Source: Clostridia bacterium (GTDB lineage: Bacteria > Bacillota > Clostridia > UBA1381). From it: a stretch of 64,000 bases of DNA. Each line of letters opens with the position of its first letter. Within the stretch, counting starts at the first letter, position 1. A program made the translations under genes and the position numbers. Where the stretch lies: the NCBI GenBank assembly GCA_017935675.1, contig JAGBHE010000093.1, forward strand, positions 43,696-107,695, read 5' to 3'. The notes beneath the pieces were generated by a model. That model had not been told where the DNA came from. It ran no database searches and worked only from the letters and a program-made list of their open reading frames with translations. This document shows, piece after piece, positions 27,576 to 37,035 of the stretch.

Positions 27576-28742
27576 TTAATATGCTTTTATTCTGCCCATA
27601 ACAATTACTTTTTTTATGTTAATATTGCTGTCAAAAAGCACAATATCTGCGTCCATACCTTCTTTTATATCACCTTTATTTTTAATGCCCATCGCCCTTG
27701 CCGGATTTATTGTAATCATTTTCACTGCACTTGCAATATCTATTCCTAACTTTTTAACGCAATTTCTCACCAGCATGTCTGCCGTTGCAACGCTTCCGGC
27801 AAACGCACTTCTATCAACGAGTTTTGCAACACCATCCTCAATTATGCATGGCAATCCATTTTTTATATTTCCCAATACCGATTGACCGTCAGGCATTCCC
27901 GCACCACGCATTGCATCCGTTATAAGGCAAATATTATCAACACCTTTAATCCGATAAATCAATTTGATAAGTTCAGCCGGCAAATGTCTTAAATCAGCTA
28001 TTATTTCCACTGCCATCTCATCAAGCAGGAAGGCGCTTTCCACAACTCCGAGCTGTCTGAAGCCCTGCTTACGCGTTATAGTTGACATTGCTGAATACAG
28101 ATGTGTTATCAGTCGGCAGCCATCATCATATACACTTTTCACATCGTCAAATACTGCATTGCTGTGACCAACCGAGCCAACAATATTATTCTTTATGTAA
28201 TTATAGAATTCACTGCTGCCGGAAAGCTCAGGCGCAAACGTCCATCGCTTCAGCACGCCGGAGTAATCTTTTGCTATTTTTTTATATTCTGCTTCATTCG
28301 GGGACCGCATATAACTTATATCCAATGCCCCGCATTGTTCTTTTGACAAATACGGTCCTTCAAGGTGGGCACCGTATATATTTACGTTTGCGTCATTCTC
28401 TGTCATCGCAGTTTGAACATCATATAAAAACTGTTCAATTTGCATTGGCTCTGCCGCAGGCATAGTAGGAAGGACAGTAGTTGTTCCATGTTCAGAATGG
28501 AAGCTTGCAGCAGCCAATATCGGCCGAGCGCCTCCGTCTGTAAAATCAAACCCTCCTCCGCCATGTACATGAATGTCTATAAAGCCTGCGGAAACATAAT
28601 ACCCGCCGGCATCTATATCCCGATCATGAGGCATTTGCTTTTCCGTTACAGCTAAAATTTTATTGTCTTTTATGTACACAGATTTGTTCTTATGCAATTT
28701 GCCGCCGGATACAACTATACCATTGCTTATTTTTAATATCAT
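27576..28742 (-). CDS. nagA: N-acetylglucosamine-6-phosphate deacetylase
   Basis: NagA removes acetate from GlcNAc-6-phosphate in the cytoplasm, feeding NagB. The 388-residue amidohydrolase has the metal HxH in GFIDIHVHGGGGFDF, the ligand Glu in HLEGPYLSKEQCGALD, later His ligands in GSVGHSNAVFD and ITHLYSAMSTITR, and the catalytic Asp in LITDAMRGAG. AGAGGTG precedes the ATG. It sits directly downstream of nagB with a 15-base gap, the classic amino-sugar pair. Confidence 0.94.
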   Translation of the reverse strand: MILKISNGIVVSGGKLHKNKSVYIKDNKILAVTEKQMPHDRDIDAGGYYVSAGFIDIHVHGGGGFDFTDGGARPILAAASFHSEHGTTTVLPTMPAAEPMQIEQFLYDVQTAMTENDANVNIYGAHLEGPYLSKEQCGALDISYMRSPNEAEYKKIAKDYSGVLKRWTFAPELSGSSEFYNYIKNNIVGSVGHSNAVFDDVKSVYDDGCRLITHLYSAMSTITRKQGFRQLGVVESAFLLDEMAVEIIADLRHLPAELIKLIYRIKGVDNICLITDAMRGAGMPDGQSVLGNIKNGLPCIIEDGVAKLVDRSAFAGSVATADMLVRNCVKKLGIDIASAVKMITINPARAMGIKNKGDIKEGMDADIVLFDSNINIKKVIVMGRIKAY

Positions 28743-28757
28743 TTACGGCACCTCTGT

Positions 28758-29528
28758 TTACAGAACTTTATTTGCGCTGTCTCTGTCACAATATAAGGAA
28801 GCATTGTTATGTGTTCTTAAAATTGATGCCGGACACGACTCCGTTATACCGCCGTTTATCATTGCATAAACCGCAGCCGCCTTTGTTCTTGCAGGAACGG
28901 TACAAAATAAATATTTTCCGCTCATAAGAGTAGGTATTGTAAGCGTTAATGCCTCAGTTGGCACATCTGAAATGGTTTTAAAGCACCCGTCATTTACTTG
29001 CTGCTGCCTGCACACAGCATCCAATTTGGCTTCCTTTATTATTTTCTTATCATTAAATTCAGCCACTCCGGGATCATTGAATGCAATATGCCCATTTTCA
29101 CCGATTCCAAGGCATACAATGTCAATGGGATGTTCTTCAAGAAGCTTCGAATATCTTTTACATTCACTTTCAATATCAGAAGCGCCGCCATTTATATAAT
29201 AAACTGCCTTAAACGGCACTCTGCCAAACAGACGTTCCCTCAAAAAATTTCCGAAGTTTTGAGGCGCCTCGGAGGATAATCCTATATATTCATCCATATG
29301 AAAGCCGTTGATTTTTGTCCAATCAATATCGGTGTTTCCTGCCAAGCCTTCTAAAACTTCATTTTGTGAGGGCGCCGCTGCAAATATAATGTTTATTTCC
29401 TTTTGTTTCTGCTGCAGCTCTGTTATCTTTTTTCCGATATCATTCGCCGCAGCTTCACCCATATCTTCTCTTTTTTCCCAAATTTGCACTTGCATTTTTT
29501 CTTTATAAAAACTTTTCAGCAAACCCAT
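28758..29528 (-). CDS. nagB: Glucosamine-6-phosphate deaminase
   Basis: NagB converts glucosamine-6-phosphate to fructose-6-phosphate and ammonia. The 256-residue protein has the GFHMDEYIGLS loop with the enolising Asp, and GIGENGHIAFNDPGVAEF with the ring-opening His; the Asp of the usual D-G-H is Glu-Asn here, as in some Firmicutes NagB proteins, and the usual Glu after AFN is Asp. The start at 29528 is favoured because GAGAGGA lies nine bases upstream; ATG 29537 abuts that site. Together with nagA it routes amino sugars to glycolysis. Confidence 0.9.
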   Translation of the reverse strand: MGLLKSFYKEKMQVQIWEKREDMGEAAANDIGKKITELQQKQKEINIIFAAAPSQNEVLEGLAGNTDIDWTKINGFHMDEYIGLSSEAPQNFGNFLRERLFGRVPFKAVYYINGGASDIESECKRYSKLLEEHPIDIVCLGIGENGHIAFNDPGVAEFNDKKIIKEAKLDAVCRQQQVNDGCFKTISDVPTEALTLTIPTLMSGKYLFCTVPARTKAAAVYAMINGGITESCPASILRTHNNASLYCDRDSANKVL

Positions 29529-29620
29529 ACTCGCCATTCCTCTCTAAAAAATAAGTAAATTACATATCATCAGTAAAAGTCCCAGTTCTCTTTTAACTGT
29601 ATCATCAACACTATCTATGA

Positions 29621-31495
29621 TCAGACGTCAAATACATACCATTTATCAGGCTTATACCCTTTCTCATTTTCTAACACCGGCAGTGCTATGCCAAAGCCTG
29701 CTTTGCCGCTTTTAAAGCTATCAAATTTTTTACTGATGTACCACAGCTCACCATTTTCATCCTTACTTTTTGAAACATTTATCTCCGCTAAATCAGCAAT
29801 CCTGTTTGTAACCTCTAAATCAGAATATCGAAAGGCCATGCGCATCATTCTTATATTATTTCGTTCACAAGGCGTCTTTGCCGATTCAAGCGCACTTTCA
29901 TACAGTGTGTAAACCAAATTCTTGTCGCATTCTTCTATCAGCTGTATCCCTGCCTCATCTATTCTCTTTGTACCGTCTACAACCGCTTCACAATGCCTTA
30001 TTATTTTCTTTATGGCTTCGCCGCCCTTACCAAATATCCGGCAAAACCGCTCCATGTTATCCTCCATTGTCAATTCTGAATTATAAGCGGTACGCCCATA
30101 TGTATAGAAATTAAAAATATTATTCCAAACATTAAAAACTTCCATCTGTGTACCAAGACCATAAATTCCTTTTTCTGCAAAACGTTTGCAGATTGCCTGA
30201 ATCTCATCCGCTGCCGGCATATATCGCTGACAACAACCGTATGCACCCATATAATAGTCGTAATAGACTCCCTTTGCACCTTTAGAAATCCATTTCAACA
30301 GATTTTCTTCAAACCGCGTATCTATTATTCCTTTACCTTGTGCATCTCCTATATAACGAAGCTCTCCCTGCCACACTGCTTCATCAATTACCATTGAACT
30401 GTTGCATTTCAGATTTTTATCACATTCCGTCAAATCATTGTATACAATACGATCAATTTTTACATTCGGAAATGATTGTTTCACAAGCTTTGCAACCTCA
30501 TTAACAAAGTATGTATAACCGGAATTTTTACTATGTGTCCTGCAAAGCTCACAAGAACATGCCGAATCCATTCCGTCATTCGGCCAAATTGAAATAATAT
30601 CAACATACGGATTTTTTTCGAGCCATTTTACAATATTTTTCGCAAATTCTTTGATGCACTCCTCATTATGCATACACAAAATAAGCTGCCCATCATAGTG
30701 TCCTTCCCTTGTTTTAAATCTCTCACCGCTTTTTGTAAGCTTATAATATTCAGGATGAGTTTCATAGTATTTTTCTTCAAAATATTTGTTGCCCTCCTGC
30801 GGCAGGAAGAGATTTGTTGCCTCGTGGTGACCTACGCTGAAGCATATGCCTCGTTTCTTTGCCTCATCAAGCACACCATTTTCCTTAAACCCCTCATACA
30901 CGCTTGCCCATGTGAGTATCCTGTTGTACTTGTTTTTTGCAAGCCAGTCAATGAAATCAAAATTAAGTCTGTGATCCGGATTTCCTGCCCAATTACTGTA
31001 CTGAACAATTGCTGTTCTGTATTCTACGTCCGCTCCCTTTGAAAGGTATTCACCTTCAGAGACTGTTATGTTGTCACATTTTGGTATATGCTCACCCATG
31101 TCTATGCCACTTCTGCCATAACCGGCAAAGCTGCAGCCTAAATTTCTTTCTAAAAACTCATATACGCCATAAAGCGTACCTCTTTCCATCTCACCGGAAT
31201 TGCCCTCACTTCCCGCAATCAGTAACATATTGCCCTTTGAAAGTATAATAAACCCCTCCGAACCCGTAAACAATTGCGAAAAATCCTTTTCGGTTATGAG
31301 CTTTCTTGCGTAAGCGTTCCGTGCAGGTCCGCCGATTATGATAAGGTTTTCGGCATTCTTGTCCTTAGTTATTTCCTTACCGCATATTTTCTTTATATAA
31401 TTAATAAGTTCATTTGCCGCAAATTCTTCACGCATAGTAGGATTTTGGGGCAAAATAATACCTGCTTTTACCGCACCATCTGATATAATATCCAC
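29621..31495 (-). CDS. DUF4838-domain glycoside hydrolase (GH163-like)
   Basis: The 624-residue protein has an alpha-glucuronidase/hexosaminidase-type N-terminal domain (ELINYIKKICGKEI, then RGTLYGVYEFLERNLGCSF) and a DUF4838 TIM-barrel-like core with IISIWPNDGMDSACSCELC. To my recollection family GH163, N-acetylglucosaminidases acting on complex N-glycans, was founded on DUF4838 proteins; this fits the NagA/NagB neighbours but is an inference. No signal peptide, so it acts on imported oligosaccharide. The best start is GTG 31495, eight bases after AAGGAG; GTG 31504 is an alternative. It lies between nagB and a Gfo/Idh/MocA gene. Confidence 0.72.
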   Translation of the reverse strand: MDIISDGAVKAGIILPQNPTMREEFAANELINYIKKICGKEITKDKNAENLIIIGGPARNAYARKLITEKDFSQLFTGSEGFIILSKGNMLLIAGSEGNSGEMERGTLYGVYEFLERNLGCSFAGYGRSGIDMGEHIPKCDNITVSEGEYLSKGADVEYRTAIVQYSNWAGNPDHRLNFDFIDWLAKNKYNRILTWASVYEGFKENGVLDEAKKRGICFSVGHHEATNLFLPQEGNKYFEEKYYETHPEYYKLTKSGERFKTREGHYDGQLILCMHNEECIKEFAKNIVKWLEKNPYVDIISIWPNDGMDSACSCELCRTHSKNSGYTYFVNEVAKLVKQSFPNVKIDRIVYNDLTECDKNLKCNSSMVIDEAVWQGELRYIGDAQGKGIIDTRFEENLLKWISKGAKGVYYDYYMGAYGCCQRYMPAADEIQAICKRFAEKGIYGLGTQMEVFNVWNNIFNFYTYGRTAYNSELTMEDNMERFCRIFGKGGEAIKKIIRHCEAVVDGTKRIDEAGIQLIEECDKNLVYTLYESALESAKTPCERNNIRMMRMAFRYSDLEVTNRIADLAEINVSKSKDENGELWYISKKFDSFKSGKAGFGIALPVLENEKGYKPDKWYVFDV

Positions 31496-31560
31496 TTCAT
31501 TCACTCCTTGGATAAAAAATTAGAAGCAATTCCTATTTATTTTACCACACTCACAGATTT

Positions 31561-32631
31561 CTAATATACAATATCAAGCGGTATGCCGCCCTGCTGCTTT
31601 GACATATGCGCATATATGCCGGGGATGGACATTGCGATTGCCATATCAACGTCAATAGGGGGATTTGTATCCTGAATCAAGCTGTCTATAAAAGCCTCCA
31701 TCATTTTAGCATCAGCACCTCCATGACCATCATTGATCGTACATCCCGGATACTGCATAGAGAATGGAATTTTAGTCATTGTCTTAAGGTCCTTCATCGG
31801 TCCAAAGGCCGCCAGTGTGCCGTCGCCGGTCATCCTTGAACGGTCGGTTTCAAGCGTTCCCTTACTGCCATATAAGCTGAAATTATGCAGCAATGGGCGT
31901 TCTATTCCAAAAGCACAGAATATCTTTATCAACGCACCCTTTTCTGTTTTGAATATGCCCAGCTCATTCGGCGTTCCCGTGTGACCTTCAACCGGATTGA
32001 TATCCGGCGCAAAGCCCGATGCCTGAACACACTTATCGCCCAGTATATATAAAAGCACCCCGAGATTATGCGTTACGTATCTGATAGCGTCATAGCTCGT
32101 GCGCCAATGCGGGGTTCCGTCAGGATTCTTCGGAGTGCCTAAAGAATGGAGATACTCTGACTCTGCATACCACACCTCGCCCAACATTCCCTGTTCATAG
32201 ATTTCTTTCCATTTGTTAATAAAATACCAGAAACAGCAATTTTCGGCAAACATATACTTCTGATTAGGGCAAGCGTCTGTCGCATTTTTCAGCATACGCG
32301 CTTCCTCTAAGGTAAATATTGCCGGAATCTCCGATATTACGTGTTTTCCGCACTTAAGTGCGTCAATCGCCATGGGCGTATGTATGGTGGCGTCTGTTGC
32401 AATAATCACAGTATCAATGTCTGTATTTAACAGTTCATCAAAACTCGCTGTCGCCCTTAGATTACAGATGCCGTACTTTTTTTCAAACATATCCTTTTGT
32501 CTTTGTAAAAGCTCAGTGTTTTTATCACAAATTACGCATAACTCAACTTTGTCGGATCTCGTTTCAAGTGCGATTTCGGCAAGATGACTTCCCCTGCGCA
32601 TGCCAACTACGCCTAATTTAATTTTGTCCAT
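31561..32631 (-). CDS. Gfo/Idh/MocA-family NAD(P)-dependent oxidoreductase
   Basis: The 356-residue protein starts KIKLGVVGMRRGSHLAEIAL, a Rossmann fold with a modified glycine loop (GMRRGSH). CGKHVISEIPAIFTLEEA occupies the usual EKP site but has EIP, so the conserved Lys is absent. That loss suggests altered chemistry or a binding rather than dehydrogenase role. C-terminal motifs include VTHNLGVLLYILGDK and GHGGADAKMMEAF. AAGGAG lies eight bases before the ATG. It is the third family member in the island. Confidence 0.8.
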   Translation of the reverse strand: MDKIKLGVVGMRRGSHLAEIALETRSDKVELCVICDKNTELLQRQKDMFEKKYGICNLRATASFDELLNTDIDTVIIATDATIHTPMAIDALKCGKHVISEIPAIFTLEEARMLKNATDACPNQKYMFAENCCFWYFINKWKEIYEQGMLGEVWYAESEYLHSLGTPKNPDGTPHWRTSYDAIRYVTHNLGVLLYILGDKCVQASGFAPDINPVEGHTGTPNELGIFKTEKGALIKIFCAFGIERPLLHNFSLYGSKGTLETDRSRMTGDGTLAAFGPMKDLKTMTKIPFSMQYPGCTINDGHGGADAKMMEAFIDSLIQDTNPPIDVDMAIAMSIPGIYAHMSKQQGGIPLDIVY

Positions 32632-32730
32632 TCTTTAAGCTCCTTTTCAATAAAATAGTTTTCAATTTTCTCAAAATTTGCACTTGCATTTTGTGAATGT
32701 GTTTTTAATACGAATTCAAATATCACTTTT

Positions 32731-34296
32731 TCATAGTTTGACAGGAGACACGCCTTCAAAAGGCTTTTTCCCCAATATTCTTTCCACCACCGCAGCCTGT
32801 ACTTCTTCATCAGGTGAATAGGCATTAATATAGGTCATTTGAGTACATTTATAATATTTAAACGAATATGGAGTTCCGAAGGAAACAACCAATGATTTTG
32901 ATAAGTCACAAGAGTTACTCGCCCAGACGGTCGATGCATTATTACCCCAAAATTCCAACGGACCTATGGGATCATGCGTCGTGCGGCAAAGCGCAAACAT
33001 AACTAAATCATAGCTGTCTTGTTTTTCTTTGATTTCCTCTTGTGTTGTGTCCCTCAGCACATCTGCTTTAATTCCGAAGCGTTCAAAGCACTCTTTCAGA
33101 TATTTTAATTTTAAGCCGGAGCGTTCACTTGGAGTTGCAATAACTATTAAGACTTTTTTAATATCCGCCGAAGGAATAACTCCTCGAATGTTTCTTACAA
33201 GAGTGATTGATTTGCCCGCAATTTCACGGCTTACCGTTTCCGCTTCCTTCTCATCATATCTTACACTGCGCTCAGCTCCCATAAGCAAACCGAGTTTTTC
33301 CTTAAGCTCCAATACTCTCTTGACGGCATCGTCAATGCGTTCCATCGGGATTTCGCCGTTAAGCACCCTTTTCTCCACTTCATCCATGTATTCAAAGCTT
33401 GGCCACAAAAGCATATCATTTCCCGCCGTCAGGCAACGCACCTGGTTTTCCAAACCGTTTGTTCCTATGAAACCGCCCATACAAAGCGCGTCGGTAACAA
33501 CCATTCCCCCAAAGCCCAAACGGTTTTTAAGCAGCTTTGTAATTAATTCATATGACACAGTTGCGGAAGGATATCTGTCATCAATTTTTTCAGTCTGATA
33601 AGCAACCAAATTTTGATGACCCGACATAATTGTATATACGCCTTCCTTTATTATTTCCTGATATACCTTACCGTTTGTGGCGTCCCATTTTTCTCTTGAA
33701 ATCAAATTATCTGCCGGTGCAAGATGGGGATCAATACATTCCTTATCATCCGGTCCCGGAAAATGCTTTGCACAAGCAGCAACACCCTGCTGCTGCACAC
33801 CTCTTATATATGCACCCGCAATAGGAATCACCCTCTCCGGAGTATCTCCATAGGCTCTGGTATTAATAACAGGGCTGTCCGGGGACATATTCAAATCCAC
33901 AACCGGACTCAGCACCATATCCGTACCGCTTCTTTTTGCATTTTGTCCGCTGATTTTTCCAAGTCTGTATGCCAAATCAACATCATTGGCAGCTCCAAGC
34001 CCCATGCTTGATGAAAATGATACTGTTTTTTCAGATTTCCAGGCTGCCTCGCCCATCTTTAAAAGCGGTATTTTGCAAAAACTGTTGTATTCCTCTGCAC
34101 AGCTTTTAAATTCATCCATATCTATGCTAAGCATCATACCGTTTTCCATACCCTTGCAAGCATACAAAGAACCGATTGGATATCTCTCCAGCATTTTTTC
34201 AACAGAACCGAACCGTCTGATGTGGGCTTCCCGTTCGCACAGCATGCACATTGTCTGCCCGATTTTTTCCCTCAGTGTAAGATTATTAATATTCAT
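32731..34296 (-). CDS. GH3-family glycoside hydrolase (beta-N-acetylhexosaminidase-like)
   Basis: The 521-residue protein has the GH3 N-terminal TIM barrel with VAACAKHFPGPDDKECIDPH, in which KHFPG is the substrate-binding signature and the following DxH resembles NagZ-type hexosaminidases. GFGGMVVTDALCMGGF carries the nucleophile Asp. A C-terminal alpha/beta sandwich domain follows (SADIKKVLIVIATPSERSG). No signal peptide is seen, so it works on imported sugars. Start at ATG 34296 follows AAAGGAG; the in-frame extension to 34341 is only translated leader hairpin. The NagZ-like features fit the amino-sugar theme, but beta-glucosidase cannot be excluded. Confidence 0.82.
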   Translation of the reverse strand: MNINNLTLREKIGQTMCMLCEREAHIRRFGSVEKMLERYPIGSLYACKGMENGMMLSIDMDEFKSCAEEYNSFCKIPLLKMGEAAWKSEKTVSFSSSMGLGAANDVDLAYRLGKISGQNAKRSGTDMVLSPVVDLNMSPDSPVINTRAYGDTPERVIPIAGAYIRGVQQQGVAACAKHFPGPDDKECIDPHLAPADNLISREKWDATNGKVYQEIIKEGVYTIMSGHQNLVAYQTEKIDDRYPSATVSYELITKLLKNRLGFGGMVVTDALCMGGFIGTNGLENQVRCLTAGNDMLLWPSFEYMDEVEKRVLNGEIPMERIDDAVKRVLELKEKLGLLMGAERSVRYDEKEAETVSREIAGKSITLVRNIRGVIPSADIKKVLIVIATPSERSGLKLKYLKECFERFGIKADVLRDTTQEEIKEKQDSYDLVMFALCRTTHDPIGPLEFWGNNASTVWASNSCDLSKSLVVSFGTPYSFKYYKCTQMTYINAYSPDEEVQAAVVERILGKKPFEGVSPVKL

Positions 34297-34303
34297 ATTC
34301 TGA

Positions 34304-34359
34304 ACTCCTTTCACCAATGCCGTTTGGGAAAAGAGAAGCAAGCTTATCTTTTTCCAAAC
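34304..34359 (-). repeat. Hairpin leader repeat, short copy, ahead of GH3 gene
   Basis: The stem GTTTGGAAAAAGATAAG (34359-34343) pairs with CTTCTCTTTTCCCAAAC (34338-34322) with one mismatch, one G-U pair and a CAAG-type loop. It starts directly after the stop of the upstream gene and is followed by GGCATTGGTGAAAGGAG, which includes the ribosome site of the GH3 gene. The same hairpin arms and the same 17-base tail recur at 57784-57908. There is no T-run, so it is not a classical terminator. Confidence 0.75.
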
Positions 34360-37017
34360 TTATTCATCCTCATTTATTATAATCATTCTTGAATATTTAC
34401 CGTACCATGTATAAACAATTATCTTTGAGCAGCTGCTGCCCACTACATCATACGGTCTGACCTCACTTGAAGAAATTGTTCTTACCGTTACATCCTTGCC
34501 TCTGCGTCCGTGTTCGATTTTTAATTCCGTCATAAAAGAGCTCGGCGAAACATACTCGGTTACATACCGCGGGTCAGTATTATTCGGATCATAATCTCCG
34601 GCAGTTAAATCCTGCGTGGTTATTGTCATATTTCCTCTGGAATCAAGATGCTGAACATATCCGAAAATTGTACGCCAAGGCAATGTATATGCTCCCTCTG
34701 AAAGCGCATTGCTTGATGAACCCAGTACAAACGGATTTGATATTCCCGGATATGCAGGATCATGATATCCCAAATGTCCGGCAAGCATTCCATTCCTGCC
34801 CTCTTTTTCCAAATCACTTTTATAAAGAACAAACATTTCATCAATTACATCCAATGTGCATCTTACAATAATTATATCGCCCTCTTCGACGCTGTATAGC
34901 TTCCCGCTTTTTGCAATGTCCGTAACATTGGACATAATATCATCATCACAATAATACGTTGTCTTTACAGGATACTTTTCTCCTCCCAAGGTATATCCGT
35001 CTAAAATGTTTCTTTCCTCTTCACTATCATCAATACCAATATATGTATCCGTTATAAAAAACCATTGATACCCTGTCAAATCAGTTACTATGCTTTGCCG
35101 CGCGTATAAAATATATTCAATATACGGGGACTCCGGTTCTGTATTAAATGCATCCCATGGTCCGCTTGATGTTCCTAAGGAACTGATTGAACTAATACTG
35201 TATCTTTTATTCTTATCGCTTACGGATAGGTTAATGGTAAACACCTTTGTCAAGCTGTCATTTACAATCGCTTTTCCCTCAATATTGCCTTTTCCCGCTT
35301 CATAGTATCCGCGCTCGTTTTTTAAAATATAACCCAATCGTCCCTGCTTTCTTTCCATACCCGGATCTGCAGGCAAAGCAATTTCAGATATTTTACCCTC
35401 GGCATTTAATTTGTAAGAAAGAATGTTCTCACTATAATTTTCTAAAGCGGCATACAGCTGTTTATATGTATATTTCTGACTGTTGTTATTCTTATCAACA
35501 AATTTTATCTTATCTTTCACTTCAAATATTTCCACACTGCCATTTTGGGTAAATATTCTCATTCGTCCGGGATCATCCAGACTGCCGTCAACAGTCTCCG
35601 CCTTAATAAAAACACCAACTCTCTCCAAATCTGAGGATGATTTTTCAATCTTAACCACAAATCCAAAGTTATTCACATACAGGTTATAATATCCTCCCAC
35701 TTCAGGCTGCACTGAATTTTTGCTTTTCGTATACTTTTTTGAAATACGATAGGAAGCATCCTTTGTGTGATAGAAATCATCATCAATTTCCGTAATGCGT
35801 GCGTCAAACACATTTCTATCAGCCGCCATCACCTTCAGATAATCCCCGTTTTCGCAGATATCAATGACCGTATTCTTGTAAAAATCCTGAAGTGATGCTA
35901 TGTCTCCGCTTTTATTAAATAACCGCATTTGTGTTTTTTTATTAGGATCAACATTTAACACTCTTGTGCCGTCAAACAGGGAACTGTCTGTATCTGATGG
36001 ATATATACACATATTTACATCATCAATGTGTGAAATATACCAGCTTATATAGCCCTCAATAATTACAATGTCATATTTTGTACCGCCTATACTTCCAACA
36101 TAAACACTGCCGCATTCATAATCAAAAAACGATTCCTTCAGACTGCGCTCGAATTTGCCGTTAAAAATCACAAACGGCACTTCGCTGATATTGACGCTCT
36201 TAACCCTGCCTCTTTCTTCATATAAAAGCTGTGTGCCCGAAAAATCAACGAAATCTTCCATTGAAAACTCCGCATACCTATCGTATTCCTCTAATTTTAA
36301 AGCAACTACTGTCTGAATATCCTCCTTATCCTCATTTGTGACATAGCCGCTGACCTTCCTGCCAATCCATTCTCTTATGTTATACTGTTCTTCAGACAGT
36401 AAAAACGACTCATTATCAATCTTTATTTTATCGTCTCCGATAAGGCTGTCACCGTCAAGTGCAGTGTATCCATTGTCTGTCAGAACGCCTTTAACCTCAC
36501 GGCATTTCAAGATACCGCTTAAAAATGTTTCCTCTGATTCAACATAATAGGCTGAATCTGCTTCCCATTTTGAAATTTCATACAAAGGAATTTTTCTTGC
36601 ATTATATAATATGGCAGCAAATTCTCCATATGTCATTTCATTAATTGAATTAATATTCACATTTTTTAAAAGATGTAATTTATTTGCTGTATTCTGCCAA
36701 CCGTTATATGCAGGCATCCGTTTATATCCCAGCAAAATAACCATTTGTTCCGCAGCCTCCCCGGCTGTTATCATTCCCTTTGTTTCATAGTATGGGGAGA
36801 AGCTTTCTCCCCATATATTCTTCATTACCTCACTATAAACATTTCTCATCACCGGCTGCTCAGCTTCTCTTGATTCATATTCCGTATCCGGAAACAATTT
36901 AAGCATTCGTGCAAATTCCATTTCTTTTGCATAATCATACGTTTCTGCCGTAGCTGCTATAACCGGGATGTGGAAAAGCATAGCTGCCATAAGAATTATT
37001 GATACTATTTTCCTCAT
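34360..37017 (-). CDS. Large secreted protein with SLH-like N-terminal region, function unknown
   Basis: The 885-residue protein begins with a clear signal peptide (MRKIVSIILMAAMLFHIPVIA, about residues 1-21). Residues about 55-135 contain MITAGEAAEQMVILLGYKRM and EMTYGEFAAILYNARKIPL, which resemble SLH repeats, so wall attachment is plausible. The rest is predicted to be beta-rich with many short strands and no motif I recognise; the C-terminus ends in a beta-strand pair, KIIVYTWYGKYSRMIIINED. It lies between the beta-helix protein and the GH3 gene in one transcription unit. Likely a structural or glycan-binding surface component, inferred from company only. Confidence 0.6.
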   Translation of the reverse strand: MRKIVSIILMAAMLFHIPVIAATAETYDYAKEMEFARMLKLFPDTEYESREAEQPVMRNVYSEVMKNIWGESFSPYYETKGMITAGEAAEQMVILLGYKRMPAYNGWQNTANKLHLLKNVNINSINEMTYGEFAAILYNARKIPLYEISKWEADSAYYVESEETFLSGILKCREVKGVLTDNGYTALDGDSLIGDDKIKIDNESFLLSEEQYNIREWIGRKVSGYVTNEDKEDIQTVVALKLEEYDRYAEFSMEDFVDFSGTQLLYEERGRVKSVNISEVPFVIFNGKFERSLKESFFDYECGSVYVGSIGGTKYDIVIIEGYISWYISHIDDVNMCIYPSDTDSSLFDGTRVLNVDPNKKTQMRLFNKSGDIASLQDFYKNTVIDICENGDYLKVMAADRNVFDARITEIDDDFYHTKDASYRISKKYTKSKNSVQPEVGGYYNLYVNNFGFVVKIEKSSSDLERVGVFIKAETVDGSLDDPGRMRIFTQNGSVEIFEVKDKIKFVDKNNNSQKYTYKQLYAALENYSENILSYKLNAEGKISEIALPADPGMERKQGRLGYILKNERGYYEAGKGNIEGKAIVNDSLTKVFTINLSVSDKNKRYSISSISSLGTSSGPWDAFNTEPESPYIEYILYARQSIVTDLTGYQWFFITDTYIGIDDSEEERNILDGYTLGGEKYPVKTTYYCDDDIMSNVTDIAKSGKLYSVEEGDIIIVRCTLDVIDEMFVLYKSDLEKEGRNGMLAGHLGYHDPAYPGISNPFVLGSSSNALSEGAYTLPWRTIFGYVQHLDSRGNMTITTQDLTAGDYDPNNTDPRYVTEYVSPSSFMTELKIEHGRRGKDVTVRTISSSEVRPYDVVGSSCSKIIVYTWYGKYSRMIIINEDE

Positions 37018-37035
37018 ATCCTACACTCCTTGTTT

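Noticed and set aside
34297..34341. N-terminal extension LLFSQTALVKG shared by the open frames of the GH3 and the aldolase genes
   Set aside because: It is a translation of the duplicated hairpin leader. Both real starts lie downstream of the AAAGGAG site and give family-like N-termini.
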